From: Endozoicomonas sp.
GTDB lineage: Bacteria > Pseudomonadota > Gammaproteobacteria > Pseudomonadales > Endozoicomonadaceae
Length of the DNA: 64,000 nucleotides
Reading direction: 5' to 3'
Assembly (NCBI GenBank): GCA_024509075.1
Contig: JAKROC010000002.1
Location: 1-64,000, forward strand
Part shown: positions 1-7,830 of the stretch, in pieces
How the letters are laid out: each line of letters opens with the position of its first letter
How positions within the stretch are numbered: the stretch's first letter is position 1
Program-made: the position numbers and the translations under genes
The notes under the pieces: generated by a model
What the model was told of the DNA's origin: nothing
Database searches by the model: none
Seen by the model: the letters and a program-made list of their open reading frames with translations, nothing else

Positions 1-1
1 T

Positions 2-2137
2 AACGGGGATCTTTCTATGAATGGCGGGGACCATTCAGCAGCTGATTTGGGGTTTTGCGGGGCGCTTGCGTTTTGGACGGCAAAAGATGGTGAGCGAATG
101 GACCGGATTTTTAGAGTTAGTGGATTGATGCGGCCAAAATGGGATGAGCGGCGGGGTGCGTTGCTCTATGGGCAGATGACTATTAATAAGGCGATTGCGG
201 AGTGTCGGGAGGTTTATAAAGGTAAGTGGATTAGTGATATTTCCCGGGAGCAGTTAGCTGCTGGCCAGCCTGTTGAGAATAATGTGGTTAAGTTTCCAAA
301 TAAGAAAGCGGGCGCTGTTAGGACTGTGCATATTACGGAAACCGGGTTTGATACCGGTCAGCCGATGTTTACTGATGAGGAGGCTATCTGGCCAGATACT
401 GGTAATTTTTTTTATATCAGTAAAAAAAATGGTGCACTCTATATGGGGTGGAAGGCGGAGGACGGTAAATCGGAAATTATTGCGCTACGGCCTATATGGA
501 TTGATTCGCTGGCGGAAGATGAGCAAGAGGAAGTATTCAGGGTTATCAAGTTCTACAACCACAACAAGGTTATGAAAGAAATTTGCATACCTCAGCAATG
601 GTTTTCTAAAACCAGGGACGCCAATATTTGGAGTGCGTTACTTGCACAAGGGATGCAGTTAATGTCTGGTAAGGAGAAGTTTGTCGCTCGTTACTTGGAT
701 ATGATGGCTAATCAATGTCTACACCGAAGTTGGGCCGCGGCCAAATTGGGGTGGTTTGAAGTACCAAGTGCCCCGGAGAAACCGGTTTTTGTTTTACCTC
801 ATGTGATTTTGGGAGAAACAGGAGACAACCGGCAGGTATTTTTTCAGCAGTTGCAGAAGTTGAGCGGGCAGACTATTACACCAAAAGAAAAGGTTACTGA
901 CTGGAAGCGGGAGGTTGCGGACCGGGCAAAAGGGAATAGTCTGATTATGTTTGCTATTTGTGCCAGTTTTGCCGGGAGTCTGACTAAGTTGGCGGGCGTT
1001 GGCTCTGGTGGTTTTCATTTCTGGGGGGCGCCTCGTTGCGGAAAAACTATTTTGGCTCAGTGCGCTGCGTCTGTGTGGGGGAATGGTTCTGATCCTCAGA
1101 TTCATTCCAGCAAAACCAGTATTCGTAAATGGAACTCTACCGGCAATGCTCTGGAAGCAACGGCTCAGCTGCATAATGATATTGTTTTGTGTCTTGATGA
1201 GATAGGAGAGTTGGATAACCCGCAGGATCTGAACCGGCTGATCTATTCGTTAGTTGGTGGTTCTCCTAAGGGAAGAATGCAGGATACTGGCGGGCTGAGG
1301 GCTCAGTCATTTTGGCATATTATGTTGCTGTCTACCGGAGAGCTGTCTACCGAGGCGGTGTTAAAAAGTGCCGGGATTATCAAGCGGGGCGGGCAGACTC
1401 ACCGTTTGCCAGATATCCGGGTTGATGCCATGGAGAATGGTATTGTTGAGCGGGATGATGTTGATCCTGTTGAGTTTACTAATCAGTTAAAGCGGGCTTG
1501 CAGTCAGTATTACGGCACAGCGGGGCCGGTGTTTGTCAGTTATTTGATTAACTCTATTCATAGTAAGGGCTACCAGGAATTTGTAAATGAAGTTTCTGAG
1601 TTGGTTAATTCTATGGAGGTTAAGTTGCTTGATACTATTGAACAGCTGGCGAAAGATGCAAGGGAGATTCGTGCTGTTTTAAGGCGTATGGCAGCGGTTG
1701 CTGTGGCCGGTTTTTATGCTAGTGAAGCGGGTATTTTGGATTGGACGCCGGAGCAGATTAATGATGCTGTGGTGAGTGTTCGTAATTTGTGGCTGTCGGA
1801 TATGGGAGAGCATATTAGCGAGCTGGATAAAGCACTTGCTAATTTGCGAAATAATTTAATATCTAATATGGCCAACTTTGAATGTATTAATGAAACCGAT
1901 GCAAGGGTTCCCGTAAAAATGATGGGGTATCATAATGCAGATTATTTAATGGTGTTGCCAGGTGCGTTTAGTGATTTTTGCGGGAGCTATTCGTCTAAGC
2001 AGTTACTGAAGGTGATGAGTGAGCGAAATTATTTAGATGCTGATTCTGGGCGTTTAACTAAAAAGATTCCCTCACGGGTTACAAGAAAAGAGCGGCCACG
2101 CTGTTTTTGGATTGCCAGAACGTTTCTGGATGAATAA
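2..2137 (+). CDS. Phage primase/replicative helicase, DUF927 type, 5' partial
   Basis: Likely the phage replication protein. The frame is open to the left edge, and the residues around the ATG at 17 (NGDLS, then GGDHSAADLGFCGALAFWT) look like the internal segment of phage primase-polymerases that continues with DRIFRxSGLMRPKWDE. The true start is therefore upstream of the window and the ATG at 17 is internal. A P-loop (GAPRCGKT, near 1025-1048) and an acidic Walker B-like LCLDEIGE follow in a DUF927-like ATPase domain. The C-terminal 150 residues are not recognised. The next gene follows after 23 bases, so the two are probably co-transcribed. The ATPase assignment is firm; the primase part is inferred from the N-terminal motif only. 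Confidence 0.82.
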   Translation, partial: NGDLSMNGGDHSAADLGFCGALAFWTAKDGERMDRIFRVSGLMRPKWDERRGALLYGQMTINKAIAECREVYKGKWISDISREQLAAGQPVENNVVKFPNKKAGAVRTVHITETGFDTGQPMFTDEEAIWPDTGNFFYISKKNGALYMGWKAEDGKSEIIALRPIWIDSLAEDEQEEVFRVIKFYNHNKVMKEICIPQQWFSKTRDANIWSALLAQGMQLMSGKEKFVARYLDMMANQCLHRSWAAAKLGWFEVPSAPEKPVFVLPHVILGETGDNRQVFFQQLQKLSGQTITPKEKVTDWKREVADRAKGNSLIMFAICASFAGSLTKLAGVGSGGFHFWGAPRCGKTILAQCAASVWGNGSDPQIHSSKTSIRKWNSTGNALEATAQLHNDIVLCLDEIGELDNPQDLNRLIYSLVGGSPKGRMQDTGGLRAQSFWHIMLLSTGELSTEAVLKSAGIIKRGGQTHRLPDIRVDAMENGIVERDDVDPVEFTNQLKRACSQYYGTAGPVFVSYLINSIHSKGYQEFVNEVSELVNSMEVKLLDTIEQLAKDAREIRAVLRRMAAVAVAGFYASEAGILDWTPEQINDAVVSVRNLWLSDMGEHISELDKALANLRNNLISNMANFECINETDARVPVKMMGYHNADYLMVLPGAFSDFCGSYSSKQLLKVMSERNYLDADSGRLTKKIPSRVTRKERPRCFWIARTFLDE

Positions 2138-2160
2138 GGTTAACAGGGAATTAATTAATA

Positions 2161-3060
2161 ATGTCTATGCAATGCTCTGGTTCAATTCGTTGGATGCTGA
2201 TTACATCTACCGCTATTTTGACCATGGTTTCTATTGTTTTTACAGTGCTGTTATGGGCGCGTTTGCCAGAAGATTTTTTTATGCAATGCCTGACTGGGGT
2301 TGCCGGGTTGGCGTTGGAGTTATGCAAGTTTTCACTGTTGCCATTAGCGTTTTTACAATTACGAAAACGACAATGGTTAAGTGGGGTTTTCTTGCTGGCG
2401 CTGGGTTCGGCGTTGTTTGTAGTGTCTATCGGGGCTTCTGTCAGTTTTCTGGAAACTGGCCAGCAACGGCATGAACAACGGTCTTTAGCCTGGCAGCAAC
2501 GGCAGGAAACGATTGATCAACTCGACAATAATATTATGCTGGGGCAGGAGTCTGCTAGTATTGATATTAAAAATGGTTATCGGGAACGGGGCGTGGTTAC
2601 GTTAACGCAGGTTGATCAATGGCAGAAAGAACGGGCATCATTGTTGAGTCAGCCATTATCAAATGATGGGCAGCTGATTGGATTAACCGAACAACAACGG
2701 TTTTTTGCCTGGTTGTTGCTGGCGTTGTTAATTGATGGGTGTTCGGTGGCGGGATGGTCTATTCTGGCTGGCCAGCAACGGGGGACGGTGGTCGATAAGT
2801 TGGTGATTAATTCCGTTGTTAATAACGATGTTGGCAACGATGCTAATGATTTTGAACCGCTGATTGATCCGGCAATTGTTGAGAGAATCAGTAAGGGGGA
2901 ATATGGTTTCAAGATTTCTATTCGGGGGGTTATGGAAAAGGAGCGGCTGGGGTATCAGAAAATTAAACCGGTATTTGATCAGCTGGAAAGTCAGGGGGTT
3001 ATTAAGCAGGCGACAAAAGGTTATGAGTTATTAAACGGTAAGAATTTTTCTCTTTTATAA
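2161..3060 (+). CDS. Membrane protein with C-terminal winged-helix-like domain
   Basis: 299 residues, function unknown. Hydrophobic segments are seen at about residues 9-33, 41-63, 70-92 and 172-192. A polar, Gln/Glu-rich stretch (about 95-170) between the third and fourth could be a coiled coil. After a linker rich in Asn and Asp, the last 60 residues (GEYGFKISIRGVMEKERLG, then KIKPVFDQLESQGVI) have the helix pattern of a winged-helix DNA-binding domain, similar in style to FtsK gamma or plasmid partition proteins. It sits directly behind the replication gene, so it may tether phage DNA or the replisome to the membrane; that role is inference. Confidence 0.6.
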   Translation: MSMQCSGSIRWMLITSTAILTMVSIVFTVLLWARLPEDFFMQCLTGVAGLALELCKFSLLPLAFLQLRKRQWLSGVFLLALGSALFVVSIGASVSFLETGQQRHEQRSLAWQQRQETIDQLDNNIMLGQESASIDIKNGYRERGVVTLTQVDQWQKERASLLSQPLSNDGQLIGLTEQQRFFAWLLLALLIDGCSVAGWSILAGQQRGTVVDKLVINSVVNNDVGNDANDFEPLIDPAIVERISKGEYGFKISIRGVMEKERLGYQKIKPVFDQLESQGVIKQATKGYELLNGKNFSLL

Positions 3061-3069
3061 AAGGTTGCT

Positions 3070-3093
3070 CCCCCTATTTTTTATAATAGGGGG
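3070..3093. terminator. Hairpin between convergent genes
   Basis: CCCCCTATT (3070-3078) and AATAGGGGG (3085-3093) form a perfect 9-bp stem with a 6-base T-rich loop. It lies between the end of the + strand membrane gene and the end of the - strand small membrane gene, overlapping the latter's stop codon. There is no strong T-run on either side, so termination is plausible but not certain. Confidence 0.45.
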
Positions 3094-3388
3094 CGTTGTC
3101 TTTGCACATGATCCAGAATACCCAGCAGACGCTGGTTCCTATCCCCAGTATTACTTCAATTGCTATTTCTATATTATTGGTTGCCCCGTAATTAAATAAT
3201 ATCCAGATCATTGCCCCGGTTATCATTAAGTTAATTATCCAGCCATAACGAAAGGCCAGGCGGGTTAGTTTTGATCTGATCCGGTATTGTTTGCTGTTGT
3301 CCAGCCAGGTGTAAAAGGTTAATTGCGCGATGATGAAAAGGCAGGTTAGCCAGATGTAGGGGTTGTATAGCATTGAGTCGGCCCGCAT
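3074..3388 (-). CDS. Small membrane protein
   Basis: 104 residues with three likely membrane segments (about residues 9-29, 48-68 and 75-95), separated by a basic loop (KQYRIRSKLTRLAFRYG), and a short Lys-rich tail. This size and topology occur in holins and in superinfection-exclusion proteins, but nothing specific is recognised. It is the last gene of a leftward group that starts with ardA at 4723, away from the endolysin, which makes a holin role less likely. Confidence 0.5.
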   Translation of the reverse strand: MRADSMLYNPYIWLTCLFIIAQLTFYTWLDNSKQYRIRSKLTRLAFRYGWIINLMITGAMIWILFNYGATNNIEIAIEVILGIGTSVCWVFWIMCKDNAPYYKK

Positions 3389-3469
3389 TGGTGATTGGGC
3401 CGGGAGGTGATTACAGCTACTACGGTGCGTAAGCTGCGGGTCTATTCCCTTGCGGTATTGTATTTGAGC

Positions 3470-3510
3470 CCCCTCCCGGCGCTGGTAATCATATAAGTTT
3501 TCGGGAGGGG
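3470..3510. other. Inverted repeat in small intergenic region
   Basis: CCCCTCCCG (3470-3478) and CGGGAGGGG (3502-3510) are perfectly complementary across 23 bases. A third related copy, GCCGGGAGG, lies at 3399-3407. The region separates two leftward genes (3389-3526). It may be an RNA hairpin or a protein-binding site; no function is assigned. Confidence 0.4.
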
Positions 3511-3526
3511 TGACAATGAAGGCGGG

Positions 3527-3742
3527 TTAGAACTCCCCCCAGTGGGCCAGCCGGTAGACTGCCAACAGGCGCAGTACGGAGCGGGGGCAGCGGGCGCGGC
3601 CCTGGTTCCAATTGAGGATGCTGGCGTAGGGCTCCCTGGTGAGGCGCTGAACGTCTTTCATGGATAGATCCAGCCTCTTGGCTCTATAGTTCAGGGAGCT
3701 TTTGATGTCAGCCTGGCGGCGTCTTGGTTTGCGTTGGGTCAT
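3527..3742 (-). CDS. Small basic protein, possible helix-turn-helix
   Basis: 71 residues, strongly basic N-terminus (RKPRRRQ). The middle (RAKRLDLSMKDVQRLTREP, then SILNWNQGRARCP) has the spacing of a Cro/XRE-type helix-turn-helix, with a possible recognition helix before LNWNQGR. It may be the regulator of the leftward block or of the divergent control region at 4724-5287. The domain call rests on pattern only. Confidence 0.5.
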   Translation of the reverse strand: MTQRKPRRRQADIKSSLNYRAKRLDLSMKDVQRLTREPYASILNWNQGRARCPRSVLRLLAVYRLAHWGEF

Positions 3743-3797
3743 TGGCTGGTTGGGTCCGTTTTGAATAACGGTATTTTATAGTTTGTTTTGCGTTATG

Positions 3798-3826
3798 AAA
3801 ATGGCGGGTGTTACCCGCCATTTTTT
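3798..3826. terminator. Strong hairpin with T-run
   Basis: AAAATGGCGGGT (3798-3809), loop GTT, ACCCGCCATTTT (3813-3824): a 12-bp perfect stem followed on the + strand by further T. It sits immediately after the stop of the leftward 99-residue gene, so on the - strand it would end that transcript or limit read-through into the small HTH gene; the T-run on that side is only four bases. Confidence 0.55.
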
Positions 3827-4124
3827 ATGATGCTTTTTCTACCAGTTCTATGAGGCGCCATTCGTGGCAATTCGGGCCATCTATCAGAACTTCCCGGGGG
3901 CGGTCGTTCTTAAAGCGGATGCCTGCAACATGGCCACCATTTACAGGGGTTCCATAGGTGATCTGGTTTTCTATATCCAGAATTTCATAGAACCGTTTTA
4001 CCTGGTGAACCATGAGCCGGTGTTCTGCCGGGCTGAGATCCGCGAGGGCTTTTATTAGTTCGCGGCGGTTTTTGTTTTGGAGGTCCTGCAGGGCGATTAG
4101 TAAGTCTGGGATGATTCTTTGCAT
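3825..4124 (-). CDS. Hypothetical phage protein
   Basis: 99 residues. The N-terminal half is helical and charged (PDLLIALQDLQNKNRRELIKAL, given here only in outline as residues 6-27). The C-terminal half looks beta-rich and contains GTPVNGGHVAGIRF and CHEWRLIELVEKAS. No family is recognised. It lies 59 bases downstream of ardA on the same strand and ends on a hairpin terminator, so it probably belongs to the ardA transcript; a role next to antirestriction is only guilt by association. Confidence 0.55.
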   Translation of the reverse strand: MQRIIPDLLIALQDLQNKNRRELIKALADLSPAEHRLMVHQVKRFYEILDIENQITYGTPVNGGHVAGIRFKNDRPREVLIDGPNCHEWRLIELVEKAS

Positions 4125-4183
4125 TGTGAATACTGCCTTGTATTTGCCGGGGGTTGGCAGCCCTGTTGGGCTGCCGGTGGTGG

Positions 4184-4723
4184 TTAGTGGTTCCAGAAGA
4201 CGAAGCCGTTGCTCATGGTCAGGTCGTTGATGTAGGCATCACGGCCATATTCTAAGTAATCGAAATACATGGCGACCGCTTCCGGCACATCGGCTAACAG
4301 GCCGCTGTCATCCACCAGTTGCTTGGCGATTTCAATATAGAAACCATGCCAGTCATCGCTTTTATGTTCGGTTTCCATAAAGAAGCGCTCATTAAACTGG
4401 TCGATGGTTTCAGGCATTGAACCGAAGCATTCCATGTAGGCTTCCAGGGCTCCCTCTTTTAGCTGGTCGGCCAGTTCTTTGAAGGTGTAAAACGATTCAG
4501 CATCAAAGCAATAGTCACCGACAAATTCAGAAGGGATGCCTTCATAGTCAGCGATGTTCCACTCTTCGCAGGGATAACCAGAAACAGTTGGGCAGGTCTT
4601 CAGCCAGTCATAAACAGCGGCGCTGTATTCTTCGGCAGTGGTGAAGTCTTCCAGGTCGAACCACTTGTATACCAGGGTTCCGTTGTTGTAGTTGGACAGT
4701 TCGTTCAAACAAATAGCAGGCAT
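4184..4723 (-). CDS. ardA: Antirestriction protein ArdA
   Basis: 179 residues, close to the usual ArdA size of about 165-180. The N-terminus (LSNYNNGTLVYKWFDL) matches the ArdA opening, and the second half has NIADYEGIP and the diagnostic C-terminal AMYFDYLEYGRDAYIND. The protein is very acidic, as expected for the ArdA fold, which mimics about 40 bp of B-form DNA and blocks type I restriction enzymes. It leads a leftward group of four genes and its promoter must lie in the divergent region 4724-5287 with its palindromes. Family assignment is confident; inhibition of a given host system is not tested. Confidence 0.9.
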   Translation of the reverse strand: MPAICLNELSNYNNGTLVYKWFDLEDFTTAEEYSAAVYDWLKTCPTVSGYPCEEWNIADYEGIPSEFVGDYCFDAESFYTFKELADQLKEGALEAYMECFGSMPETIDQFNERFFMETEHKSDDWHGFYIEIAKQLVDDSGLLADVPEAVAMYFDYLEYGRDAYINDLTMSNGFVFWNH

Positions 4724-4780
4724 TTTCTTTGCACCGTAGTTGATGTTGATGATTCAACCCCGTAATCAGCGGGATTGGTT

Positions 4781-4810
4781 GCTATCATATAGCGCATTTT
4801 ACGCTATAGC
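4781..4810. promoter_or_regulatory. Cluster of GCTAT half-sites, operator candidate
   Basis: Four GCTAT/ATAGC half-sites occur in 30 bases: GCTAT-cat-ATAGC (4781-4793), the larger perfect palindrome TATAGCG-n7-CGCTATA (4788-4808), and GCTATAGC (4803-4810). They lie 58-87 bases upstream of the ardA start codon. Overlapping dyads at this position are typical of phage repressor operators. A second dyad, TTACTCT-n9-AGAGTAA, is at 5114-5136, closer to the terminase side. Confidence 0.45.
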
Positions 4811-4824
4811 AAGTATTTTTTTAT

Positions 4825-5175
4825 TTGCCCCGGTTTTAGTGGGGCAGATGGTGCAGTTTTGTTGTTTACCGGGGCAGTGTGAAGCCTTGCTATTAAAGGG
4901 TTGTGAGATGATTGCCCCGCTTGCCCCACTTGCCCCGCAGTTTTCAGGCTCTTATACCATATGTATAAAAGAATACCCTTAACCCGTAAGGTTAATAGGG
5001 ATATTCCCTTTCTCGCGTAAACCTGAAACAAAAAAGCGGGGCAGGTGGGGCAAGTGGGGCAGGATAAAAACACATAAGGGGTAAAGCCTTGGGAACTCTG
5101 GCTTATATATTATTTACTCTGGTTATTAGAGAGTAATAATAAGTGGGGCTGAAGTGGGGCATCTGCCCCGCTTTG
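4825..5175. repeat. Inverted array of TGGGGCA-like motifs
   Basis: About a dozen copies of a TGGGGCA/TGCCCCA-type motif lie between ardA and the small terminase. A triple block in C-rich orientation (4913-4938) and a triple block in G-rich orientation (5035-5062) face each other around an AT-richer centre of about 90 bases, and the mirror symmetry extends into GTTTTCAGG versus CCTGAAAC. Single copies flank them at 4826, 4841, 4869, 5142, 5153 and 5163. No protein is assigned here; the reading frames through the block consist of repeat translation. It could be a replication origin or a regulator-binding array. Confidence 0.6.
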
Positions 5176-5287
5176 TTGTTAGGCCCGCTGGTTTTAAGTT
5201 CTGATGATATGAATGCAACTATAATCAGGTGGTGATGGGGAGGTTGAGTGAAATCAATCGAATTCAAAGTGACCGGGAGCAACAAGG

Positions 5288-5764
5288 ATGGAGACTAGAG
5301 GCGGGGCCAGGTTGGGTGCTGGCAGGCCGCAAGGTGGCGTTAGTCAGGCCAGGCGCTTGATTACTGTGGCTATTCATAAAGGGCTGGCTGTTGCTGGGAG
5401 GAAGAAATACCCAGAGTTGGTGTCTGTCGATCCCGAACAGGCAGCGGTCGAGACTGCTGCAATGATTGTTGATGACTTGATCCAAGCCGGTAAAGGTGGG
5501 GATGTTCTCAAACTGTGGGCTACTGTGGCTATGAAAGAAAATCACGATGACAAAGCCCAGGGCAAAAACTCTCTGGCGGCTGCACTTTCAAGACTCCCGG
5601 GCGCCGGTCAAGTCCCTGATGTGTCCCGTTTTGGCAATAATGAGCCAGAGGCATCGGAATTAGTGGGGGGAGCAACACACATAGAAAGAGGCGATCCCGC
5701 AAAAATGCCGTATTTTGCACCTCAGGGCTGCTTGCTGCTGGATGACCTAGGTAATGGCGAATGA
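5288..5764 (+). CDS. Probable terminase small subunit
   Basis: 158 residues. The opening METRGGARLGAGRPQGG is the basic Gly/Arg-rich leader common in phage small terminases, which recognise packaging sites and feed DNA to the large subunit. The middle (AAVETAAMIVDDLIQAGKG, then DVLKLWATVAMKEN) is helical and could form the oligomerising core. It is the first gene of the rightward late operon and precedes the large terminase with one tiny gene between. A clear family signature for the rest is lacking, so the assignment relies on leader and position. Confidence 0.65.
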   Translation: METRGGARLGAGRPQGGVSQARRLITVAIHKGLAVAGRKKYPELVSVDPEQAAVETAAMIVDDLIQAGKGGDVLKLWATVAMKENHDDKAQGKNSLAAALSRLPGAGQVPDVSRFGNNEPEASELVGGATHIERGDPAKMPYFAPQGCLLLDDLGNGE

Positions 5765-5899
5765 CCCAGCACGTCGGATCTGATCGGGCCTTTTCGCTCG
5801 GCGGGCAGCCCGGGCAGGCAGGGGCCCACCCCCCCCCGGCGCCACCCCCGCCATTATATATACCTTGGCAGGAAAAATTTTGAAAATCAGGAACTGGTT

Positions 5900-6043
5900 A
5901 TGACTGATGAAGATTTGCAGGATGACCTGGTGGAGTGGTTTGAAAACACCTCACCGGAAGATCGTTTTGAAACGGTGAAATCCAAACTGAAGGATTTAGA
6001 ATCATTTGTTCTGTCAGTCATTACGCATTCAGGAAAACATTGA
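5900..6043 (+). CDS. Small acidic protein, 47 aa, coupled to terminase
   Basis: ATG at 5900 with AGGAA seven bases upstream opens a 47-residue acidic frame (MTDEDLQDDLVEWFEN to SGKH). Its stop at 6041-6043 overlaps the ATG ATG of the large terminase, so the two are translationally coupled. The sequence is amphipathic and helical. It may be a terminase accessory factor; no family is recognised. The 135 bases before it are very GC-rich and include a run of nine C at 5829-5837. Confidence 0.55.
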   Translation: MTDEDLQDDLVEWFENTSPEDRFETVKSKLKDLESFVLSVITHSGKH

Positions 6044-7830
6044 TGAACACTGACTGGCAACCCCTCCACCACCCCTGCTGCCGTCCCATGGCATACGACG
6101 AGGCGCTGGCGTGGTACTGGCACAAGGGAGCGGGGTTGATCATACAACAACTGCCGGACGATGAGCGGGATATGGCGCACCTGTCGTGGATACTGCAACG
6201 GTGGCGGCTGGACCCGGTCTGTTTTGCGGTGGAGGCGTTGCGCACCAAACTCATGCCCTATCAGGCGGCTGCGTTGCTGGATTTGGCGGATGCGCCCTAT
6301 GAACTTTACAAGTTCTACCAGTGCGAAGCGGGCAGTGCCAAGCGCCAGGTGTTAATCCCTTCTGGTCACGGGTTGGGCAAAACCCGCATGTCCGCCACCG
6401 GTATTCTCTGGATGCTGATCACCCATATGTTCAGCCACACGCTCTGCACAGCCCCCTCCAGCAACCAGCTCACCGGGCGGTTATGGTCGGAGATTCGCAA
6501 GCTGTTTCGGAGGCTGCGCAATGCCTGGCCAATTATTGCCGATGACTGGGAGATCCTGGGTAGTTCAATTATTCATACGAATCCCGATTATGGAGATTGG
6601 AACGCTGTTGCAAGAACGGCAAGGCCGGAAAAACCCGAAGCTTTGCAGGGCGCCCATGCGCTGGACAATGACGACGCCGACGGGCAACTGGCCACAATCT
6701 TCAGTGATGAACTGAAGAACTCCGCTACCGGCGGTATTCTGGTGGTGATTGAAGAGGCCAGCGGAGTAGACGACTCCATCCGCACAACACTGGAAGGGGC
6801 GTTATCCGAAGAAGGGGCCAGACTGCTGGCGCCGGGCAACCCGACACGACCCGATGGCTGGTTTGCCGATGACCTGGACCGCACAGAACGCTATGCCGTG
6901 CATACCCTGGATTGTCGCCAGTCCAACCGCAAAGAGACCTACTGCCTGCCCTGGCGGGATATGGTCGGTAACGTTCATCAACTGTCGCTAAATGGCTTTG
7001 TGTCGCCTACCTACTGGAACAACATTCTGGTGGAGTGCGATGGCGATGACGACGCCGATTACTTCCGAGTCCGGGTGAAAGGCCAGAAACCCCGCTCGGC
7101 CTTGTTCAGCATCATCAAAACCCACTGGGTAGACGCTGCCCAGCAACGGGCCACCGATCCCGACAGCCTGAACGAATGGCCGGTGATTGGTTTGGATTTT
7201 GGCCTCACCAGCGACAAACACGGTTTGGCGGTGCGCAAAGGGTTTAACATGCTGGATGGCCAGGAGTGGCTACCAAAAGAAGATCCGGAACAAATCACTC
7301 TGGAAGCGGCGGAACGGGCCATTGATGCCTGTGAGCTGTTTAATGCCCGCTACATCATCGGCGATTCCAACGGCGTTGGCCGGGGCGCCATGGAGTGGCT
7401 GACCCGCTACTACCGGAAGAAAGGCAGGGGTAAGGTCAAAGTTGTGCACTACAACTCGGGTATAGGGGCGCTGGATAAAAAACGCTACAACCGCAAACGG
7501 GATGAAATGTGGCACAAATACGGCAGAAAATGGGTAGCTAATCCCCGATGCAAACTGCTGAACCTGCCGGGTCTTAAACGACAATTGACCGCTCCCCAGT
7601 TTAGCGAACGCAACAATATTATTTATGTGGAGAGTAAGGCTGATCTGAAAAAGCGGGGTATCGAGTCAACCAACCTTGCGGATGCTCTTTTGCAAACGTT
7701 GATGGTTCATATTCCTGAAGCAGCCCCGTTAGATGCTCAGCCTGAGCCAGAGCCAAAATTACCAACGATTTTCCAGAAACATTTTGAGCGACTTGATCAG
7801 CGCAAGCAAGCGGGAAGTATTATCCGATGA
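6040..7830 (+). CDS. Terminase large subunit
   Basis: 596 residues, normal size. It is the packaging motor: an N-terminal ATPase translocates DNA into the prohead and a C-terminal RNase H-fold nuclease cuts it. Walker A is GHGLGKT at about residues 109-115, and a Walker B-like LVVIEEAS lies near 234-241. The nuclease part shows an acidic IGLDFGL with Asp near 386, IIGDSNGVG with Asp near 442, and STNLADALLQT near 543-553, where the last catalytic Asp is usual. The start may be either ATG at 6040 or 6043. It overlaps the portal gene by four bases. Confidence 0.92.
   Translation: MMNTDWQPLHHPCCRPMAYDEALAWYWHKGAGLIIQQLPDDERDMAHLSWILQRWRLDPVCFAVEALRTKLMPYQAAALLDLADAPYELYKFYQCEAGSAKRQVLIPSGHGLGKTRMSATGILWMLITHMFSHTLCTAPSSNQLTGRLWSEIRKLFRRLRNAWPIIADDWEILGSSIIHTNPDYGDWNAVARTARPEKPEALQGAHALDNDDADGQLATIFSDELKNSATGGILVVIEEASGVDDSIRTTLEGALSEEGARLLAPGNPTRPDGWFADDLDRTERYAVHTLDCRQSNRKETYCLPWRDMVGNVHQLSLNGFVSPTYWNNILVECDGDDDADYFRVRVKGQKPRSALFSIIKTHWVDAAQQRATDPDSLNEWPVIGLDFGLTSDKHGLAVRKGFNMLDGQEWLPKEDPEQITLEAAERAIDACELFNARYIIGDSNGVGRGAMEWLTRYYRKKGRGKVKVVHYNSGIGALDKKRYNRKRDEMWHKYGRKWVANPRCKLLNLPGLKRQLTAPQFSERNNIIYVESKADLKKRGIESTNLADALLQTLMVHIPEAAPLDAQPEPEPKLPTIFQKHFERLDQRKQAGSIIR

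Noticed and set aside
4804..5073. An 89-codon - strand frame with CPTCPTCP at its start, and an 80-codon + strand frame over the same area
   Set aside because: Both are translations of the TGGGGCA-type repeats and AT-rich spacer; no ribosome site or conserved sequence.
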